In this document: piece after piece, positions 48,767 through 57,585 of the stretch
How the letters are laid out: each line of letters begins with the position of its first letter
How positions within the stretch are numbered: position 1 is the first letter of the stretch
Assembly: GCA_046348855.1 (NCBI GenBank)
Contig: JAXMDK010000011.1
Coordinates: 75,066 to 139,065 of the forward strand
From: TMP-24 sp046348855
Lineage (GTDB): Bacteria > Pseudomonadota > Alphaproteobacteria > Rhodobacterales > Rhodobacteraceae
Direction of reading: 5' to 3'
Length of the DNA stretch: 64,000 nucleotides
The notes under the pieces: generated by a model
Told to the model about the DNA's origin: nothing
Database searches by the model: none
Seen by the model: the letters and a program-made list of their open reading frames with translations, nothing else
Position numbers and translations under genes: made by a program

Positions 48767-48790
48767 ACGGCCCCGCTTGGGCGGGGCCGT
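48767..48790 (-). terminator. Terminator hairpin of the acidic-protein gene
   Basis: ACGGCCCCGC-TTGG-GCGGGGCCGT is a perfect 10-bp stem with a 4-base loop located 24 bases after the stop of the convergent minus-strand gene. On that strand the stem is followed by TTCGCATTCC, a weak T-containing tail. Confidence 0.65.
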
Positions 48791-48814
48791 TGATTGCTGG
48801 CCGGGTGGCGCGGG

Positions 48815-51085
48815 TCACATCGCCTTGCGGGCTTCGTGCATGAATTTCGATGTGTCGGTGATGGTGAACTGGCCGCGGCTGACCTTCTGGATCTTGCCCT
48901 GGCGCAAAAGCATCCCGAACGAGCGCATCCCGTCCTCGCGGCTGAAGGCGCCGCGCGACGACACGAACTCGACCTTGCGCAGCAGGTGCGGGCGCGAGAA
49001 GCTTTGGCGGCCCTCGACCGACGAGGTGTAGGCGGCGGCGGCTTCGAGCAGTTCGGTCAGGTTCGAGGCCCCGAGCCGTTCGGCGAATTCGGCAAAGCTC
49101 GAGACATCTTCCGGCGACAGGTCGGTCAGGTCGTCGAGATCTTCCTCGTCGTCGTCGGCGACATAGGCGGCGGCTCCGGCGACCACGCGGCGCGGGCGGA
49201 TGGCGCTGGCGGCATCTTCGCCGGCCGGACGGTCGACGCGCTGTTCCGAAACCAGGACCAGCGGCGCCGGGCGCATGTCCAGCGACGGACGCTGGGTGGT
49301 GGCGCCGGCTTCGGTGGTCGGACGGCGCGGGCGGACGGCCTTGGACAGGTCTTCGCGGTAAAGGTCGAGGGCCGGGCTTTCAGCGGCGGCCACGGGCTGG
49401 TCGGCCGGGGGCTGCAGCTTGCGGTCGGCCAGCGTGGCGGCCACCGCGGCCTTCAGGTGCGAGATGGCCGAGAAGCGGCGGCGGCTTTCGGCGCCTTCGA
49501 GCTTTTCCTTGGCCTCGGCCATCAGGCGGTTGACATCGGGGTCGTCGTCATGCTCGCCATCCTCGGCCCAGTCGGTGCTGGTTTCGGCGGCGATCTGGTC
49601 GTCGGCGGGGGCCTCGGCCGGAGCGAAGGCTTCGGCAGGTTCGCTTTCGACGGCCTCGTCCTCGGTCGCGGCGGAACCGTGGGTCACGGCCTTGCTCAGG
49701 CGGATCACCCGGGCGCGGGCGCGCTGGTAGAAGCTGGGCTGGGGTTCTTCGGCGTCGGTCGCGGTGACAGCTTCTTCGTCGGCGTCATTGGCGTAGTCGT
49801 CTGCGTCGGCGACGATGGCGGCGATGTTGGCGTCGACGGGTTCGTCGATGCCGTCCGGCTGGGCCTCGGCTTCGGTTTCCGGCTGGGCCACGGCTTCGGT
49901 GTTCGGCGCGGGGGAGGCAGCGCCCAAGGCCGACAGGCGGGCCAGAAGGTCGGCGTCCTCGTCGGCTTCGGGCGCGGCTTCCTCTTCCCGGACGGCTTCG
50001 ACCGGCTCGACGTCGCTTTCCGCGGTCTCGGCCAGGTCGTCGGCTTCGTCGGCCGCAAGGTCTGCCGTGCCAACGTCGTCGTCGTCGAAGTCGACCCCGG
50101 CCAGATCGTCGCCGGCGCGGGCTTCGGCGCGGGCGGCCTCGGCGGCCTTCAGTTCGGGCATGTCCTCGGACAGGTCGAGCGCGAAGCCGAAATCCTCGGG
50201 CATCCGGGCGGCGTCGGGATTTTCCGAGGCCGGTTCGTCGTCTTCATAGGCGGGGAGCGCACTGCGTACGCTTTCGACCACGGCGCGGATGCGCATCAGT
50301 TTTGCGGCAACGCTTTCCTCGTCCGAGGCGGGCGCGGCTTCGGCAGGTTCCTCGATGGGCAGAGCAAGTGCTGCGTCGTCGCCGGTCAGGACCAGCGGCG
50401 CGGGTGTTTCGTCGGCGGCGGTCGGTTCGGCTTCGACCGGCGCGGCTTCGGCGGCAGGTTCGACCTGGGCGAGGATGTCGTCGATTGAGAAATCCCCGAC
50501 CGAGAAATCCTCGACCGGCTCGGCGGCATATTTGGCGACCGGCTCGGGGGCGGGTTCAGCTTCGACTTCGGCGGCGATTTCTTCGGCAGCCGGCTCGACC
50601 ACAGGCTCGGCGAGCGGTTCCTCGACCTCGGCAACTTCAGGCAGGTCGGTGGCTTCCGCCACCATCGGCGGCACGGCGACTTCCTCGACAGGCTCGGCCG
50701 CTATCGGCTCGGCAGCCGCAACGGCCGCCGGCAGGACCCGGGGCGCGGGCGCGGCGGGTTCGGCTGCGACCGGCACGGCAACCGGAACCGGGGCCGCCGT
50801 GGGCGCGGTGGCCGGCGCAACCGGCGCAGCCTCGGCCTGGCGCAGTACGACGCCATATTCGCTGATCTTGGCCTCGACCCGGCGCTGGATTTCCTTTTCG
50901 GCGATCCGGTGCAGCATCTCGGCATCCGGGGTCGGGGGTTCGGCGCCGAAATAGCGGTCGTCGGCGGCGAGGTCGCGGAAATATTCGGCGATGGCCTTCA
51001 TCGTCGAGAAAGGCTCGTCGAACCCTTCGAGGGTGCACGAGAATGTCCCGTAGGACACCGTGAGAATCTTGCTTGCCCCGATCAT
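48815..51085 (-). CDS. Large acidic low-complexity protein with conserved ends, function unknown
   Basis: A 756-residue protein. Residues 1-80 form a folded-looking N-terminal region (ILTVSYGTFSCTLEGFDEPF, YFRDLAADDRYFGAEPPTPD, IQRRVEAKI). About residues 85-490 are dominated by Ala, Glu, Asp, Val and Pro without hydrophobic clusters, so intrinsically disordered and strongly acidic. Two more structured parts follow: DPDVNRLMAEAKEKLEGAESRRRF and, at the C-terminal 100 residues, LGASNLTELLEAAAAYTSSVEG through RQGKIQKVSRGQFTITDTSKF, winged-helix-like in pattern. No CheA HPt or kinase motifs are visible. It starts at ATG 51085 and is divergent from thiN. Similar proteins occur across Rhodobacterales to my knowledge; no function is known. 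Confidence 0.8.
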   Translation of the reverse strand: MIGASKILTVSYGTFSCTLEGFDEPFSTMKAIAEYFRDLAADDRYFGAEPPTPDAEMLHRIAEKEIQRRVEAKISEYGVVLRQAEAAPVAPATAPTAAPVPVAVPVAAEPAAPAPRVLPAAVAAAEPIAAEPVEEVAVPPMVAEATDLPEVAEVEEPLAEPVVEPAAEEIAAEVEAEPAPEPVAKYAAEPVEDFSVGDFSIDDILAQVEPAAEAAPVEAEPTAADETPAPLVLTGDDAALALPIEEPAEAAPASDEESVAAKLMRIRAVVESVRSALPAYEDDEPASENPDAARMPEDFGFALDLSEDMPELKAAEAARAEARAGDDLAGVDFDDDDVGTADLAADEADDLAETAESDVEPVEAVREEEAAPEADEDADLLARLSALGAASPAPNTEAVAQPETEAEAQPDGIDEPVDANIAAIVADADDYANDADEEAVTATDAEEPQPSFYQRARARVIRLSKAVTHGSAATEDEAVESEPAEAFAPAEAPADDQIAAETSTDWAEDGEHDDDPDVNRLMAEAKEKLEGAESRRRFSAISHLKAAVAATLADRKLQPPADQPVAAAESPALDLYREDLSKAVRPRRPTTEAGATTQRPSLDMRPAPLVLVSEQRVDRPAGEDAASAIRPRRVVAGAAAYVADDDEEDLDDLTDLSPEDVSSFAEFAERLGASNLTELLEAAAAYTSSVEGRQSFSRPHLLRKVEFVSSRGAFSREDGMRSFGMLLRQGKIQKVSRGQFTITDTSKFMHEARKAM

Positions 51086-51222
51086 CTCAAGCCTGCTTTC
51101 TTCTACTGCCTGTCCCGGCATGCAACGCGGAAACTGGTTCGCAAGCATGAACAGATATAGGTAAATTGAAGGATTCTTTCAGGCCGCCCGTCCCGGTCGT
51201 TGCCACAATTGCTGATAATGCC

Positions 51223-51915
51223 ATGATCGCAGACCAGACTGTTGAATTTCCCGAGGCGGTGACTCTTTTGGGGGGTGGCGCTGCGGAACCGGCGCGGTTA
51301 CGCGCGGCGCTGACCCTTGCCCCCCGGCTTGTAGCCGCCGATGGTGGCGCGAATATGGCGGTGGCAGAAGGGCTTAGTCCCGATCTGGTGATCGGCGACT
51401 TCGATTCCGCCAGCGCCGAGACGCTGGCCCGCATTCCCGCCGACCGCCAGATGCGGCTGGCCGAGCAGGACACCACCGATTTCGACAAGTGCCTGAGCCG
51501 GATCGCCGCCCCATTCGTCCTCGGGCTGGGGTTTCTGGGGCCGCGATTCGATCACACGCTGGCGGTGTTCAGCGCGCTGGTCCGGCATGCGGCGAAGCTG
51601 TGCCTGCTGGTGGGGGGTGAGGATGTGATCTTTGCCGCCCCGCCGCAGCTGCGGATCGAGCTTGCCCCCGGCAGCCGGCTGTCGCTGTTTCCGATGTGCC
51701 CGGTCAGCGGGGAAAGCACCGGCCTGCGCTGGCCGATCGACGGGTTGGCCTTTGCCCCCGACGGGGTGATCGGCACCTCGAACGAAGTGACGGGGCCGGT
51801 CGATCTGCGCATGGACGGGCCGGGGATGCTGGTGATCTTGCCGGCGGCGGCGCTGGGCCCGGCGCTCAGGGCGCTTCGGTCAGGCCCGCGCTGGCCGTCG
51901 CCCGGCGGGCGGTGA
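51223..51915 (+). CDS. thiN: Thiamine diphosphokinase
   Basis: A 230-residue thiamine pyrophosphokinase, transferring diphosphate from ATP to thiamine to yield TPP. Motifs are VAADGGANMA, SPDLVIGDFDSAS with the metal Asp residues, and EQDTTDFDKCL, then LGPRFDHTLAVFSAL and the C-terminal thiamine-binding region GTSNEVTGPVDLRM. I use the ATG at 51223; an in-frame TTG at 51166 would add 19 residues with no family match. It is divergent from the acidic-protein gene, and its last 50 bases overlap the convergent EamA gene. Confidence 0.93.
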   Translation: MIADQTVEFPEAVTLLGGGAAEPARLRAALTLAPRLVAADGGANMAVAEGLSPDLVIGDFDSASAETLARIPADRQMRLAEQDTTDFDKCLSRIAAPFVLGLGFLGPRFDHTLAVFSALVRHAAKLCLLVGGEDVIFAAPPQLRIELAPGSRLSLFPMCPVSGESTGLRWPIDGLAFAPDGVIGTSNEVTGPVDLRMDGPGMLVILPAAALGPALRALRSGPRWPSPGGR

Positions 51916-52798
51916 TCCGTTCGCGGTGGATGATGTAAAGACCCGACGACACGATGATGGCGATGCCGGTCCAGGTCAGGCCGTTGGGGAAGTCGCCAAA
52001 GACTAGATAGCCCAGAAGCGCGGCGGTGACGATTTCCAGGTAATGCAGCGGCGCCAGAACCGACGAGGGCGCAAAGCGCAGGGCAAAGGTCATCGACATA
52101 TGGCTGACAGTGGCGGCCAGCCCGACGCAGAAGCACCACAGAAGGAACAGCCCCTGCGGCCAGACCAGCGCCAGCGAGGTTTCACCCAGGGCCTGACCGG
52201 CCAGCAGCATCGGCAGGCACATCAGCGCGGCAATGATGGCGGTATGGAACTGCATCGGCACCGGATGGACCAGCCGCGACAGGGCGCGGGTGATGAGGAT
52301 GTAGAGCGCAAAGCACAGCGCGGTGCCCAGCGGGAACAGCGCCACCGGGCCGAAATGCACGAACGAGGGCTGGATCACCAGCAGACACCCCAGGAAGCCG
52401 ACGACGCAGGCGCCCAGCCGCCGTGCGCCGACGGGTTCCTTCAACACCAGCCGGGCGATCAGCAAGATGATGAAGGGCTCGACAAAGGCGATGGACAGCG
52501 CATCGGCCAGCGGCATGACCCTGAGCGCAGCGATGAAGGCGTAGGTCGACAGGATCGACACGAAGGCGCGCGCCAGGCTCAGCCACAGCGCCCGGCCGGA
52601 CAGCGCCAGCGGAAAGCCCATGACCAGCGTTACCGGCAGCATCAGCAGCGCCTGCACGACGAAACGGCCAAGGGTGATGGTGCCGACCGGCACCCCCTGG
52701 GCGGCAAGCTTCGAGGACACGTCGATCAGCGGCGCGATGACGCAGAAGCCGAGCATGAGGGCGACGCCGGGAAGGATGCGGTCGGGGTGCTGGGTCAT
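51866..52798 (-). CDS. DMT superfamily (EamA-type) transporter
   Basis: A 310-residue protein with ten predicted membrane helices in two EamA repeats (about residues 8-140 and 150-290), e.g. TLGRFVVQALLMLPVTLVMGF, LADALSIAFVEPFIILLIA and SVLAPLHYLEIVTAALLGYLVFGD. Relatives export amino acids or other small metabolites; the substrate is unknown. Its 3' end overlaps thiN by 50 bases on the opposite strand, so both cannot be fully transcribed at once without antisense pairing. Confidence 0.88.
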   Translation of the reverse strand: MTQHPDRILPGVALMLGFCVIAPLIDVSSKLAAQGVPVGTITLGRFVVQALLMLPVTLVMGFPLALSGRALWLSLARAFVSILSTYAFIAALRVMPLADALSIAFVEPFIILLIARLVLKEPVGARRLGACVVGFLGCLLVIQPSFVHFGPVALFPLGTALCFALYILITRALSRLVHPVPMQFHTAIIAALMCLPMLLAGQALGETSLALVWPQGLFLLWCFCVGLAATVSHMSMTFALRFAPSSVLAPLHYLEIVTAALLGYLVFGDFPNGLTWTGIAIIVSSGLYIIHRERITARRATASAGLTEAP

Positions 52799-53067
52799 GG
52801 ACCCCGGCTATCGGCCCGCGCGCCGAACGTCCAGCAGGATCGCGACCCCTTGCGCCGGTTTCGGTTGTCGACGGGGCGGAATGCGTCTTTCAGCGCGGCG
52901 GCGGCGCTGGCCCGGCTGATCCGTGGCGAACGGATGCGCCCCGAAGTGATGCGCGCAGCGCTGGTGCCGGCGGCGGGGGTGGCGCTGGGCGAACCGCCCC
53001 CCCGCCCTGACGCTGATCGGGCGCGCGGTGCTATGGCGCGGGATCGCCGGCCTGCGCGATTGACGGC

Positions 53068-54444
53068 TCAGCAGTTGGGCACGTTCACCGCCAGCCCGCC
53101 CAGCGAGGTTTCCTTGTATTTCTCGTGCATGTCGAGCCCGGTCTGGCGCATGGTCTCGATGCAGGCGTCGAGGGGGACGAAATGCTTGCCGTCGCCCCGG
53201 AGCGCCAGCGAGGCGGCGGAGACCGCCTTGATCGCGCCGAGGGCGTTCCGTTCGATGCAGGGGATCTGCACCAGGCCCTTGACCGGGTCGCAGGTCATCC
53301 CGAGGTGATGTTCGAGCGCGATCTCGGCGGCGTTCTCGACCTGTTCGGGTGTGCCGCCCAGGACGGCGCAGAGGCCGGCGGCGGCCATTGCGGCGGCGCT
53401 GCCCATCTCGGCCTGGCAGCCGCCCTCGGCCCCCGAGATCGAGGCATTGTGCTTGCACAGCCCGCCGATTGCCGAGGCGGTCAGGAGGAATTCGCCGACC
53501 CGCGCGGGCGAGGCGCCGGGCACATGGTCGAGCCAGTAGCGCAGGACCGCGGGTAGAACGCCCGCCGCCCCGTTCGTCGGCGCGGTCACCACCTGGCCGC
53601 CGACGGCGTTCTCCTCGTTCACCGCCAGCGCGTAGAGGCTGATCCAGTCGTTGATCGTGTGGGGCGGGGTCAGGTTCAGCCCGCGTTCGGCCAGAAGCGC
53701 GTCATGGATCGCCTTGGCGCGGCGGCGCACCTTCAGCCCGCCGGGCAGGATGCCATCGCCCTTCAGCCCGCGTTCGATGCAGTCGTTCATCACCTGCCAG
53801 AGCCGGCCCAGCCCCTTCTCAAGGTCGGCCGTGCTGCGGAACTGCAACTCGTTGGCGCGCTTGATTGCAGCGATGGACTTGCCCGAGGCGGCGGCCATCT
53901 CCAGCATCTCTGCCGCGGTCTCGAACGGATAGGGGACGCCCGAGGGGGCGGCGGCCTTCTTGTCGGCCCCGAGATGCTCGGCCTCGGTCAGCACGAAGCC
54001 GCCGCCGATCGAGTAATAGGTTTCCTGCAGGATCACGTCGCCCTGGGCGTCGGTGGCCATCAGGATCATGCCATTGGCGTGGCCGGGCAGCCGGCGGCTG
54101 TAGTCGAAGACAAGGTCGGTCTCGGGCCGGAAGGCCAGCGTGGGCAGGCCGGGCGGCGTGACGGTGCCGGTTTCGGCGATGGCGGCCAGGGTGGCCTCGG
54201 CCTTTTCATGGTCGTAGCTGTCGGGCAGGAAGCCCGCCAGGCCGAGGATCGTCGCCCGGTCGGTGGCGTGGCCCTTGCCGGTAAAGGCCAGCGACCCGTG
54301 CAGCGAGGCGCGCAGCCCCGCCGGATGGAAGGGCGAGGCGCGCAAGAGGTCAAGAAACCGCGCCCCCGCCACCATCGGACCCATCGTGTGGCTGGAAGAT
54401 GGGCCGACGCCCACCTTGAACATGTCGAAGACGGAAAGAAACAT
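53068..54444 (-). CDS. sdaA: L-serine ammonia-lyase (iron-sulfur dependent)
   Basis: A 458-residue single-chain (type 2) L-serine dehydratase, deaminating serine to pyruvate using a [4Fe-4S] cluster. The beta domain starts VGPSSSHTMGPM (about residue 14). The alpha domain has the cysteine set in LCKHNASISGAEGGCQAEMGS and in MTCDPVKGLVQIPC, including those that hold the cluster. Start at ATG 54444 (MFLSVFDMFKV). No sda regulator is adjacent. It lies upstream of the EamA gene on the same strand, 269 bases apart; that gap contains no convincing gene. Confidence 0.95.
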   Translation of the reverse strand: MFLSVFDMFKVGVGPSSSHTMGPMVAGARFLDLLRASPFHPAGLRASLHGSLAFTGKGHATDRATILGLAGFLPDSYDHEKAEATLAAIAETGTVTPPGLPTLAFRPETDLVFDYSRRLPGHANGMILMATDAQGDVILQETYYSIGGGFVLTEAEHLGADKKAAAPSGVPYPFETAAEMLEMAAASGKSIAAIKRANELQFRSTADLEKGLGRLWQVMNDCIERGLKGDGILPGGLKVRRRAKAIHDALLAERGLNLTPPHTINDWISLYALAVNEENAVGGQVVTAPTNGAAGVLPAVLRYWLDHVPGASPARVGEFLLTASAIGGLCKHNASISGAEGGCQAEMGSAAAMAAAGLCAVLGGTPEQVENAAEIALEHHLGMTCDPVKGLVQIPCIERNALGAIKAVSAASLALRGDGKHFVPLDACIETMRQTGLDMHEKYKETSLGGLAVNVPNC

Positions 54445-54559
54445 GAGGCGATCCTGTTCTGCGCAAGCATGCATTATGCCGCGCCGGCACGGCGGAAGGA
54501 ATGTGAAATGCGACCCTTTGCGCCGATCAGCGCCGTGGCCATCAGCAGGCGGGCGCGCG

Positions 54560-55225
54560 TCAGTAGGCGGGGGCGGTGAAGATGGTCGGGCCCAGCCCCT
54601 CGGCTTCGGCGGCGCGCTGGGCGGCAGGGCGGGCTTCGTGGGCCGCCAGCACCCTGTTCAGTGCCGGAAAGTCAGCGGCGCGGAAATAGGACGGGTGCCC
54701 CGGCCCATAGCTGGACAGCCAGCGGACAAGCACGCCGAGATAATAGCCAAGGATCGACGGCCGTTCGGGTGACAGCCAGCCGGGGGCATCGCGGGCGATC
54801 ATGGCGTCGATGATGCCAAGGTAGGTGCGCATCCGGTCCGAGGCATGGGCCAGCACCGCCGCCGTGCTGCCGGGGCCGGCAACCCGTTCGGGGTAGAACA
54901 GCTGCAGAAGCGTCGGGTGGATGTTGGTCGAGGTGAAGAACAGCCACTTCAGGAACGGCGCGCGTTCGGCTGAACCGGGCGCCGGCGCCAGCGCGCGGTG
55001 GCGTTCGGACAGGTAAAGCAGGATGGCGGCGGTTTCGAACAGCGCGTCGTCGCCGGTTTCCAGAACCGGGATCAGGCCAAGCGGGTGCATGGCGCGATAG
55101 GCCGGGCTGGCCAGTTCGCCGCCGTCGCGGTCGATCAGGCGCGCCTGGTAGGGCTCACCCAGTTCCTCGAGCACGAGGCGAACGATCAGCGATGCGGTGT
55201 CGGGCGACGAATGCAGCTTGTACAT
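54560..55225 (-). CDS. Glutathione S-transferase family protein
   Basis: A 221-residue GST with an N-terminal thioredoxin fold (YKLHSSPDTASLIVRLVLEELG, then PLGLIPVLETGDDALFETAAILLYL, carrying the cis-Pro and glutathione-contact residues) and a helical C-terminal domain (about 90-215). A Ser in SSPDTAS is the likely active-site residue, so it may act by conjugation or isomerisation. Class and substrate are not clear. Start ATG at 55225. Gene runs alone, 72 bases downstream of mntH. Confidence 0.87.
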   Translation of the reverse strand: MYKLHSSPDTASLIVRLVLEELGEPYQARLIDRDGGELASPAYRAMHPLGLIPVLETGDDALFETAAILLYLSERHRALAPAPGSAERAPFLKWLFFTSTNIHPTLLQLFYPERVAGPGSTAAVLAHASDRMRTYLGIIDAMIARDAPGWLSPERPSILGYYLGVLVRWLSSYGPGHPSYFRAADFPALNRVLAAHEARPAAQRAAEAEGLGPTIFTAPAY

Positions 55226-55297
55226 GAATGCCTCTGCTGGCCTTGGCGGTCGGGCGGCAGATTAGCCGTTGGCGCGGCGCGGTCCAGCGGCATTCGC

Positions 55298-56647
55298 TCA
55301 GCCTTGCAGGAAATCCCACAGAAGCTTCAGGTTCAGCGCCAGGATGACGGCGGCGATCAGCACCGACAGCGCGGCAAGCCAGCCGGGCGCGCGCAGCGCC
55401 CCCATCTTGTGCCGGTCGGTGGTGAACATCACCAGCGGCACCACCGCGAACGACAGTTGCAGCGACAGGACCACCTGCGTCAGGATCAGAAGCCGCCCGG
55501 TGCCGGCCGAACCGTAAAGCACCGTCACCGCCGCCGCCGGCACGATGGCGATGGCGCGGGTGACCAGCCGGCGCAGCCAGGGCGGCAGCCGCATTTCCAG
55601 GAACCCCTCCATCACCGCCTGGCCGGCGAGCGTGGCGGTCACCGTCGAATTGAGCCCGCAGCACAGCAGCGCGATGGCGAACAGCGCCGGCGCCACCGAC
55701 AGGCCCAGAAGCGGGCCGATCAGCGTATGGGCGCGGTCAAGCTCGGCCACGTCGGTCTGGCCGGTGGCATGGAAGCTGGCCGCGGCAAGAACCAGGATCG
55801 CCGCGTTGATGACCAGCGCGAACATCAGCGCCACCGTCGAATCGAGCGTCGCGTAGCGCAGCGCCTCGCGCTTTTCGGCCGGGGTCTCGCCATAGGCGCG
55901 GGTCTGGACGATGGCCGAATGCAGGTAAAGGTTGTGGGGCATGACCGTCGCGCCAAGGATGCCGAGCGCAAGGTAGAGCATGTCGGGATTGCGCACGATC
56001 TCGACCGTGGGGGCAAAGCCGCGGATCACCTGCCCCCAGTCGGGATCGGCCAGCGCGATCTGGATGCCGAAGCACAGCGCGATGACGCCGAGCAGGGTGA
56101 TGATGAAGGCCTCGAGCCAGCGGAAGCCCTTTTTCTGCAGCCACAGGATCAGGAACACATCCAGCGCGGTGACAAGCACGCCCAGTTCCAGCGGGATGCC
56201 GAACAGAAGGTTCAGCCCGATCGCGGTGCCGATCACCTCGGCGATGTCGGTGGCGATGATCGCCAGTTCCGCCAGCGCCCACAGGGGTAGCGCGATCAGG
56301 CGGGGAAAGGCGTCGCGGCAGGCCTGCGCCAGGTCACGGCCCGAGGCGATGGCCAGCCGCGCGCACAGCGATTGCAGTACGATGGCCATGATGTTGGAAA
56401 ACAGCGCGACGCTCAGCAGCGCATAGCCGAACTTTGACCCACCGGCCAGCGAGGTCGCCCAGTTGCCGGGATCCATGTAGCCGACCGCGACCATGTAGCC
56501 GGGGCCGAGGAAGGCGGCGATGCGTCGCCAGCGGCCCTGGGGCAGCGCGACCGAACGGTGGACGTCCGAGAGGGCGGCATCGCCGCGCGTACGCCTCCAG
56601 TCGGGGTGGGCGGCGTCCGTCGCGGCAAGGGGGATGGGGCTGGGCAT
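55298..56647 (-). CDS. mntH: NRAMP-family divalent metal (Mn2+) transporter
   Basis: A 449-residue proton-coupled metal importer with about eleven membrane helices. The metal-binding motif of helix 1 is visible as MDPGNWATSLAGG (Asp, Pro, Gly, Asn), and helix 6 carries LGATVMPHNLYLHS with the MPH motif. These point to Mn2+ (and Fe2+) transport. The ATG at 56647 is taken; an ATG at 56659 is also possible but lies directly beside an inverted repeat. A TGAGA-N5-TCTCA palindrome at 56661-56675 immediately upstream looks like a Fur/Mur site, fitting metal-dependent repression. Divergent from the EF-hand gene. Confidence 0.92.
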   Translation of the reverse strand: MPSPIPLAATDAAHPDWRRTRGDAALSDVHRSVALPQGRWRRIAAFLGPGYMVAVGYMDPGNWATSLAGGSKFGYALLSVALFSNIMAIVLQSLCARLAIASGRDLAQACRDAFPRLIALPLWALAELAIIATDIAEVIGTAIGLNLLFGIPLELGVLVTALDVFLILWLQKKGFRWLEAFIITLLGVIALCFGIQIALADPDWGQVIRGFAPTVEIVRNPDMLYLALGILGATVMPHNLYLHSAIVQTRAYGETPAEKREALRYATLDSTVALMFALVINAAILVLAAASFHATGQTDVAELDRAHTLIGPLLGLSVAPALFAIALLCCGLNSTVTATLAGQAVMEGFLEMRLPPWLRRLVTRAIAIVPAAAVTVLYGSAGTGRLLILTQVVLSLQLSFAVVPLVMFTTDRHKMGALRAPGWLAALSVLIAAVILALNLKLLWDFLQG

Positions 56648-56660
56648 GGAACTTTGCAAA

Positions 56661-56675
56661 TGAGAATAAGTCTCA
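56661..56675. promoter_or_regulatory. Candidate Mur/Fur box upstream of mntH
   Basis: TGAGAATAAGTCTCA has 5-base perfect arms TGAGA/TCTCA, set in an AT-rich stretch (TGCAAATGAGAATAAGTCTC). It lies 13 bases before the mntH ATG. Fur-family Mur proteins repress Mn transporters in alphaproteobacteria, which makes this a plausible target. Confidence 0.6.
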
Positions 56676-56800
56676 ATATCAGGTAGGCGTCGCCCGTTGT
56701 CAACGTCCAGCTGACCGCGCCGCCCCGGCCCGCCGGCCTTAACCCGCGGTTAACCTTCCGCGCGCCAGACTGCCGGCGCAACAGCGGGAGCTTGCGGGCG

Positions 56801-57382
56801 ATGAATCGGGCAATCGGCCTTTGGGTCTTGGGCATTCTTCTTTTGGCTGGGTTCGATCCTGCGCGGGCGGCGGGTCCGGCGGATGCGGTCCGGTCGCTGC
56901 CGCAAGCCATGCAGGACAAGATCGCTCCCGATCCGGCGGCCTTTGCCAGGAAACTCGCGTTCCTCGCGGCCAGCTATGGCGAGAACGGCAGCCTCTCGGC
57001 GGCGGCGCTGGACCGGATGGCGGCAACGCTCCGGGCGCGCGCGAGGGCGGCCGAGACGGCACGGTTGATGGCGGCCGATCTCGACGGCGATGGGGCGGTC
57101 AGCGGCGATGAACGGCGGATGGCGCTGGCGGCGCTGTCGGCGCCCCGGCAAAAGCGCCTTGAGGCTGCGTGGGCAGAGGCCGACGCCGACAAGGATGGCC
57201 AGGTCAGCGCCACGGAACTGGCGCAGCAGGCGACAACCGCCGGCCAGCGGGCGATGGGCCCGGAACGGCTGGCAGAGTGGAAGGCGCTGATGGGGCTGGA
57301 CGCGGACGCCGACGGGCAACTGACCACCGCCGAAATCGCCGCCGCGCTGGCTCTGCCGACCGACAAGCCGCCCGGCGGCTGA
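56801..57382 (+). CDS. EF-hand calcium-binding domain protein
   Basis: A 193-residue exported protein. Residues 1-26 are a signal peptide (AIGLWVLGILLLAGFDPARA). Three EF-hand loops are complete: DLDGDGAVSGDE (about 96-107), DADKDGQVSATE (about 129-140) and DADADGQLTTAE (about 167-178), each with Asp at 1, 3 and 5, and Glu at position 12. Calcium binding in the periplasm is therefore likely; the partner is unknown. ATG at 56801 is preceded by GGGAG at a workable distance. It is divergent from mntH and 203 bases ahead of rpiA. Confidence 0.85.
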   Translation: MNRAIGLWVLGILLLAGFDPARAAGPADAVRSLPQAMQDKIAPDPAAFARKLAFLAASYGENGSLSAAALDRMAATLRARARAAETARLMAADLDGDGAVSGDERRMALAALSAPRQKRLEAAWAEADADKDGQVSATELAQQATTAGQRAMGPERLAEWKALMGLDADADGQLTTAEIAAALALPTDKPPGG

Positions 57383-57585
57383 CCGGCCGGGGGCGCGAGG
57401 GCGGGGCAGTCCCGGGGCCGGTGGTCAGGGATGTCCCTAAGACGCCGGCGCGCCCTCGCTGCCAGCCCAGTATCCGGCAGGCGGAAAGCGCCACGCCGCG
57501 CACCTTCGCGGGCTATTGCCTCTCGCCGCCGGGCGGTCTTGTGCCTATAAGCGGCTGGCAGGTTCAGCCTTGAGGATTTTGCCCG

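Noticed and set aside
52799..53067. Possible remnant gene between EamA and sdaA
   Set aside because: A short frame on the plus strand (AAALARLIRGERMRPEVMR...) has protein-like composition but no start with ribosome site and no family I recognise; likely spurious in high-GC DNA.
57383..57585. Long inverted arms GCGAGGGCG / CGCCCTCGC upstream of rpiA
   Set aside because: The 9-base arms are about 48 bases apart in extremely GC-rich sequence; chance is likely and no riboswitch-like pattern is visible.
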